This document shows positions 12,673 to 16,487 of a stretch of 16,487 bases of DNA, piece after piece. This DNA comes from an uncultured Collinsella sp. (GTDB taxonomy: Bacteria; Actinomycetota; Coriobacteriia; Coriobacteriales; Coriobacteriaceae). The position numbers and the translations under genes were made by a program. Position 1 is the first letter of the stretch, and each line of letters begins with the position of its first letter. The stretch lies in the NCBI GenBank assembly GCA_900548815.1, contig URLR01000046.1:1-16487 (forward strand), in the 5' to 3' direction. The notes beneath the pieces were generated by a model that had not been told where the DNA came from, did not search any database, and was given only the letters and a program-made list of their open reading frames with translations.

Positions 12673-13713
12673 TTGGTTCGACGTGGCTCGCATCCGCGAC
12701 TTTCGGTGATCCTTGTGGTAGAAGGTTCGCCCAGCTATGCGATGCGTGCGCTCGAGAGTATCCAGAACCAAGACCTCTACGATTTGCAGATTGTCGTTGT
12801 CTGCCGCGATGCTGCGCCCGGTGTGCGCCATTCGCTTCAAGTTGCTGCCGACAGGGACATTCATATTGATTTGATTGACGTCGAGGACGCGAAGCGCGGC
12901 GCTTGTCTTCGTGCCGGTTTTGCTGCCTCGCGCGGCTCTCAAATCATCGCTATGAACGCCGATGAGTGGTTTGCTCCGCAGTCCCTTTCCAAGATGGTCA
13001 ATATCGCGTGCGATACTACGGCAGACATAGTGCTCCCCACGGTGTCGCTCGACCGCTATGATGCACATCGAGAGCGCCATTCGCGCGTCTTGGATGCTGC
13101 TCATATTTCCATTGATAGCAAATCTTCGATGGTGGCCGGGCTGCCTCAGTTGATTTTAGGCGGCCTAGTCGTTCAGACCTCTGGTGTGATGTACAGCCGC
13201 TCGCTGTTTGAGGCATGCCTTTTGTGCGACAAGGTGTTTCGCACAGTTGGGTTTATGGCATGCGCGCTTTCGCAGACACGATGCGTGTCCGGCTGCGGCG
13301 ATGCTTGTTTCCACACGGCGGCACCTAAACTTACAGATGCCTTTGATCCCACCATGTATGCCAAGGTATCCGATGACACTCGAGCGCTCGACGAGCTTGC
13401 GGACTCACTCTCGGAAGCAGACAGCGGTGGTCGGCTCAAGCTGGCAAGCCAAAAGTTCTACTTTGCCGGACTGGTCGCCTGCATCGAGAATTTGTGTCTG
13501 AGCCCGCATGGGGTGTCGTCAATCGAGCGTTCCGCCCGCATGCGTGATATGCTCGATGCGCCTCGAACCCGTCAGATGGTCGCCGCGCTCAAGGATAACC
13601 ATCGGGGGCTCGGTCTGTTGTTTGGGCCGATCGCCAGCGCCAAGCCCGCGCGCTGCGTGATGTGTACGCATCTGGCAGCTTTTCTTAACCGGACGGGCGC
13701 AAAAACCGCCTAA
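12673..13713 (+). CDS. Family-2-like (GT-A fold) glycosyltransferase
   Basis: The 346-residue protein starts like a GT2 enzyme: RLSVILVVEGSPSYAMRALESIQNQ (about 9-33), a strand DLQIVVVCRD, then GACLRAGFAASRGSQIIAMNADEWF near 77-100. That last stretch sits where GT2 proteins have a DxD metal motif; here it reads N-A-D-E. The C-terminal part, from about residue 150, is not recognised and contains several Cys. I see no signal peptide or membrane segment. It would transfer a sugar to an unknown acceptor, perhaps for a cell-surface glycan, if active. TTG 12673 is chosen for AGAGGA at 8 nt spacing. Codon use is less biased than in the ribosomal genes. No other glycan genes are adjacent, so the pathway cannot be inferred. 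Confidence 0.7.
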   Translation: MVRRGSHPRLSVILVVEGSPSYAMRALESIQNQDLYDLQIVVVCRDAAPGVRHSLQVAADRDIHIDLIDVEDAKRGACLRAGFAASRGSQIIAMNADEWFAPQSLSKMVNIACDTTADIVLPTVSLDRYDAHRERHSRVLDAAHISIDSKSSMVAGLPQLILGGLVVQTSGVMYSRSLFEACLLCDKVFRTVGFMACALSQTRCVSGCGDACFHTAAPKLTDAFDPTMYAKVSDDTRALDELADSLSEADSGGRLKLASQKFYFAGLVACIENLCLSPHGVSSIERSARMRDMLDAPRTRQMVAALKDNHRGLGLLFGPIASAKPARCVMCTHLAAFLNRTGAKTA

Positions 13714-13720
13714 ACGGCTC

Positions 13721-13756
13721 ATTTCGAAACAAACTTGCATAGAATTGTTTCGAAAT
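13721..13756. promoter_or_regulatory. Perfect inverted repeat, candidate operator and promoter of argR
   Basis: ATTTCGAAACAA (13721-13732) and TTGTTTCGAAAT (13745-13756) are perfect 12-bp inverted repeats separated by 12 bp. Each arm contains the 8-bp palindrome TTTCGAAA, with centres 26 bp apart. TAGAAT at 13740-13745, a good -10 candidate, lies between the arms. No T tract follows, so a terminator for the upstream gene is less likely. The sequence does not resemble a standard ARG box. Confidence 0.5.
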
Positions 13757-13797
13757 ACGTTCTTATACACAAAAGCCTTCAAATAGCGTTAAACTAT

Positions 13798-13812
13798 TCA
13801 ATCACTGATTGA
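13798..13812. promoter_or_regulatory. Palindrome TCAATCACTGATTGA in the argR leader
   Basis: TCAATCA and TGATTGA form a 7-bp inverted repeat around a central C, 34 bp before the argR start. Together with the preceding TATTCA it has weak likeness to ARG-box half sites. It could be an autoregulatory ArgR site, but the match is poor. Confidence 0.25.
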
Positions 13813-13845
13813 TTGTCTCCGCCATCTTTTGGAGAGAGGGTTTGT

Positions 13846-14283
13846 ATGGCTAAAAAACGCAATGGGCGCCAGGATGCCATTAGAGATATTGTGCGCAATA
13901 AGGACGTCCGCACGCAGCGCGTGCTGGTCGATGAGCTCCGCGCTATGGGCTTTGATTGCACGCAGGCGACTGTCTCTCGCGATATTGCCGACATGGGGCT
14001 GCGTAAGCTCCCTGAGGGCATCTATGTTCTGGCAGAGGACCTGCACCTGCAGCGTATGGTTTCCGAGCTTGTAACGGGCGTTCTGCGTACCGATAATCTG
14101 GTTATGATCAAGGCTCAGCCTGGCACGGCTTCCGGCATCGCCGCCGCCGTTGATGCGGCAGAGTTGCCCGATGTGCTTGGCTCGCTTGCCGGCAACGATA
14201 CGATTTTGGTTATTGCCCAGACGGCCGAGGACGGCGAGCGTCTTGAGGCGCTGATCAATAAGCTGAGCAATTCTCGCAAGTAG
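13846..14283 (+). CDS. argR: Arginine repressor ArgR
   Basis: ArgR is a hexameric, arginine-dependent regulator of arginine synthesis and breakdown genes. I place the start at ATG 13846 (145 residues), because GGAGAGAGG at 13831-13839 is 6 nt upstream; an in-frame start at 13813 lacks such a site. The N-terminal winged helix has VRTQRVLVDELRAMGF and the recognition helix TQATVSRDIADMGLRK (residues 39-54). The C-terminal core has RTDNLVMIKAQPGTASGIAA and GSLAGNDTILVIAQ. The usual GDDT in that arginine-contact loop is GNDT here (Asn117-Asp118). No arg biosynthesis genes are adjacent, so it probably acts in trans. Confidence 0.95.
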   Translation: MAKKRNGRQDAIRDIVRNKDVRTQRVLVDELRAMGFDCTQATVSRDIADMGLRKLPEGIYVLAEDLHLQRMVSELVTGVLRTDNLVMIKAQPGTASGIAAAVDAAELPDVLGSLAGNDTILVIAQTAEDGERLEALINKLSNSRK

Positions 14284-14332
14284 GCGTGCGGGTCGTGCGC
14301 TCGGCACTGTGTGCGTGACATGGTGGCTTGTA

Positions 14333-14362
14333 AGGGGGTATCGACGTTGGTCGGTACCCCCT
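14333..14362 (+). terminator. Probable terminator of argR
   Basis: AGGGGGTATCGAC (14333-14345) pairs with GTCGGTACCCCCT (14350-14362) over 13 bp with one T-G wobble and a GTTG loop. The tail ATATTGTTT is T-rich but imperfect. It lies 49 nt after the argR stop. Confidence 0.75.
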
Positions 14363-14410
14363 ATATTGTTTGCCGGTATAAAGACCGTTCACCAGGTCGC
14401 TTTAAACTAA

Positions 14411-14449
14411 AAGGCCCCCGAGCACTTTAATAAGCTGCTCGGGGGCCTT
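14411..14449 (-). terminator. Terminator of the leftward penicillin-binding protein gene
   Basis: AAGGCCCCCGAGCA (14411-14424) and TGCTCGGGGGCCTT (14436-14449) form a perfect 14-bp stem around an 11-nt loop. Read leftward, the stem is followed by TTAGTTT, giving CCTTTTAGTTT as a T-rich tail. It lies 23 nt beyond the stop of the leftward gene. It may also stop rightward readthrough from argR, with a weaker tail. Confidence 0.88.
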
Positions 14450-14472
14450 GTTGCTAATGGCCGGATGAATTT

Positions 14473-16441
14473 CTAGCCGACCGTATCGTCAGGCGTGGGC
14501 GAGGGGTCGGGAGTGGGCGTAGGCGTGGGCGTAGGCGTGCCGCCATCGCCGCCGGTCGAACCACCAGTGGAGCCGCCCGTCGAGCCACCGGTCGTTCCGG
14601 TGCCGCCGGTGGTGTCGCCGCCCGTGGTCTCGGTCGTCGTGGTCGTCGTGGTAGTCGTTGTGGTGGTTTCCTCTTCGTCCTCGTTCTCGTCCTTGTCGTC
14701 GTTCTCCGTCTTCTTGGTGTTGTTGGTGCCGTAGAACTTCCAGACGCTGTTGTTCTTGTAGGTGGGCGCCGTTCCGGTCGCAAACTCCTCGCGCTCGGTA
14801 CCGGTCAGAACGGTGTTCATAAACCGCTTAAAGACAGGCAGATTGGTGCTGTCGCCCAGCAGGTCCGTGCCGTATTTTTGGATGGGGATCTCGCCCGCGG
14901 AATAGCCGGTCCACAGGGCGCACGCCAGCTGCGGGGTATAGCCGCAGAACCACAGGTTGGTGGTGTTGTCGGTGGTGCCCGTTTTGCCGGCATAGGGCTG
15001 GTTGACGCTCAGGGCGCCAGCAGCACCTGTACCGCTGCCCTGCATGACGCCGGACAGAACATCGGTGACCGCGGCGGCCTCGCCCTCGGTAAGCACCTGT
15101 GAGGGATTGTCGGTGTGCTGGTACAGCACCGAACCGGTACGAGAGTCAATCTCGGTGATGGCGATCGGCTGGCGATAGTAGCCGCCGTTGGCAAACGTCG
15201 CGTAGGCGGCGGCCATCTCGAGCGGCGAGATCGAGCCGGTGCCGAGCGTCATGACGGGAACGTCCTCGATGTTGTCCTTGGCGGGATCGATGCCGAGCTT
15301 TTTGACGAGTGAGATGATCTTGCTGTTGCCGACGGCTTCCGCCACCTGGATGTAGCCGGTGTTGGAGGAGTATGCCGTTGCCTGCTTAAGCGTGATGTTG
15401 CCATAGCTATGTTTGGCGTAGTTTTGGACCTCGGTCGTGGTGCCCTTGGCCTTGAGTGGCGAGTTGCAGTTGAGGGTGACGTTGGGGTTCATGCCGTTTT
15501 GGATGGCAGTTGCCAGCGTAAAGGCCTTGAAGGTGGAGCCGACGGGACGCTTGGCCGTGGCATGGTTTACGTGGTTCTCGTCGGCGTTGTAGTCGTAGCC
15601 GCCCACCATGCACTTGATGTAGCCGGTCTTGGGGTCGACGACGACCATGCCCATGTCCAGTCCGTCGAGTGAGAGCGTGTCGAGCTGCTCGCGGACGGCA
15701 TTCTCTGCCACCTGCTGCATCGTGGGGTCGATGGTGGTCTTGACGGTCAGGCCGCCCTTAAAGAGCACGTCGGTCGAGAACTCCTGCTCCAGCAGCTGCT
15801 TAACATAGGCGACAAAGTAGGGCTGCGAGTATACGTCGACGCCGCTGCCCGAAATCTCGGTCACGTTGAGGGTGATGGGCTCGGCCTGTGCGGCATCGTG
15901 CTCCTCCTGCGTGATGTGGCCCAGGCGCAACATGTTGTCAAGGACCTTGTTGCGACGGGACAGCGCCAGGTCGGGGTTGACCGTGGGGTCGTACTGCGAG
16001 GGCGAGTTGGGAAGGCCGATCAACAGTGCGGCCTCGCTCAGCGTGAGGTCGGCGGCGCTCTTGGACAGATAGGTCTCAGCTGCGGCCTCGATGCCGTAGG
16101 CGCCGTGGCCGTAGTAGATGGTGTTGAGGTACATCATGAGGATCTCGTCTTTGGAGTACATATCCTCCATCTTGACGGCGATGTAAGCCTCGCGCACCTT
16201 ACGCTCGATGGTCGAGTCGAACTGCTCCTCCTGCAGGATGGTGTTGCGCACCAGCTGCTGGGTGATAGTCGAGGCGCCTTCGTGCCCGCCGCCGAGGGTT
16301 GCCACCGCAGCACGCGCGATACCCCACAGGTCGATACCGCCGTGCTCGTAGAAGCGCTCGTCCTCGACGTCAACGGTGCCCTGCAGCACGTAGGGGGAGA
16401 CCTCGTCCTTGGTGATGGACTTGCGGTTTTGCGTGTAGAAG
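14473..16441 (-). CDS. Class A penicillin-binding protein (transglycosylase and transpeptidase), 5'-truncated
   Basis: This is a bifunctional cell-wall synthase acting outside the membrane. About 655 residues are visible. The start and the N-terminal membrane anchor are lost at the contig edge; the apparent ATG at 16458 is adapter. The GT51 domain has VEDERFYEHGG (catalytic Glu codon 16363-16365), GASTITQQLVRN and ERKVREAYIAVKME, then YLNTIYYGHGAYGIEAA. The transpeptidase domain has STFK (serine codon 15535-15537), SSN near 15361-15369 and KTG at 14977-14985, so both active sites look intact. After the catalytic domains comes an acidic stretch (ENDDKDENEDEEE), a run of 12 Thr, Gly/Ser/Thr repeats and a Pro-Thr tail, probably a flexible region reaching into the wall. 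It is convergent with argR. Confidence 0.95.
14476..14712 (-). repeat. Low-complexity repeat tract encoding the C-terminal tail of the penicillin-binding protein
   Basis: Three kinds of short coding repeats lie together: Pro-Thr codon pairs near 14500-14540, 12-bp Gly-Gly-Ser-Thr units near 14555-14600, and 12 Thr codons at 14632-14667, preceded in the protein by an acidic stretch (about 14668-14712). The Thr codons are mostly ACC and ACG mixed with ACA and ACT, so the DNA is not a pure repeat. Length could still vary between strains. Confidence 0.85.
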
Positions 16442-16487
16442 CTGTCTCTTATACACATCTGACGCTGCCGACGATAAGGCTCGTGTA
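16442..16487 (-). other. Nextera adapter with index (sequencing artefact)
   Basis: CTGTCTCTTATACACATCT at 16442-16460 is the Tn5 mosaic end in reverse, followed by GACGCTGCCGACGA (16461-16474) of the read-1 adapter. The next 8 bases, TAAGGCTC, fit an i5 index, and GTGTA begins the P5 primer sequence. None of this is genomic. Confidence 0.97.

Noticed and set aside
13813..13845. Upstream in-frame start for argR
   Set aside because: No ribosome binding site, and the extra residues are not typical of ArgR; ATG 13846 follows GGAGAGAGG.
14495..14734. Forward frame rich in Pro-Val-Glu and polyvaline
   Set aside because: It is the complement of the low-complexity tail of the penicillin-binding protein, not a gene.
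1..16487. Search by eye for tRNA, rRNA, CRISPR arrays, transposase genes and phage genes
   Set aside because: None was seen. The Tn5 mosaic ends at the contig termini are library artefacts, not a mobile element.

Overview
The window is one assembly contig of high-GC bacterial chromosome with untrimmed Nextera adapter at both ends (1-27 and 16442-16487), so real genomic sequence is about 28-16441 and the first and last genes are cut. Codon use with a strong preference for C-ending codons, GTG/TTG starts, gene content and protein similarity suggest a Coriobacteriia member (Actinomycetota), most likely a gut Collinsella-like organism. This taxonomic call is inference from recognition, not from a search.

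Layout. (1) 28-1558: the 3' part of a YqeB (EF2563)-family gene followed by an XdhC-family gene, both accessory factors for selenium-dependent molybdenum hydroxylases. (2) 1559-1869: a gene-free gap with a 67-nt near-perfect palindrome, a candidate promoter and a structured leader. (3) 1870-11594: the spc and alpha ribosomal operons in canonical order: rplE-rpsZ-rpsH-rplF-rplR-rpsE-rpmD-rplO-secY-adk-map, then infA-rpmJ-rpsM-rpsK-rpsD-rpoA-rplQ, closed by a strong intrinsic terminator at 11621-11651. (4) 11687-13713: truA, then a family-2-like glycosyltransferase with a TTG start just behind a 13-codon reading frame. (5) 13714-14362: a perfect inverted repeat, argR, and its terminator. (6) A shared terminator-like hairpin at 14411-14449, then a leftward class A penicillin-binding protein with a low-complexity C-terminal tail, cut at the right contig end.

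How it fits together. The central block makes ribosomal proteins of both subunits, the RNA polymerase alpha subunit, the SecYEG channel subunit, IF-1, adenylate kinase and methionine aminopeptidase, all growth-linked products normally co-transcribed. Most genes are tightly packed, with overlaps at rplO/secY and adk/map, but several gaps hold stable hairpins that may process or stabilise the mRNA.

The most unusual point is the left boundary. The spc block starts at rplE, and the genes normally just upstream (rplX, rplN, rpsQ and the S10 operon) are replaced by molybdenum-hydroxylase maturation genes. Either the cluster was split in this lineage, leaving rplE under a new promoter and leader, or the assembly is joined wrongly there. 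Other points of interest are a promoter placed so that its transcript would begin inside the rplQ terminator, an ArgR with Asn in a usually Asp arginine-contact position, and the paired TTTCGAAA sites before argR.
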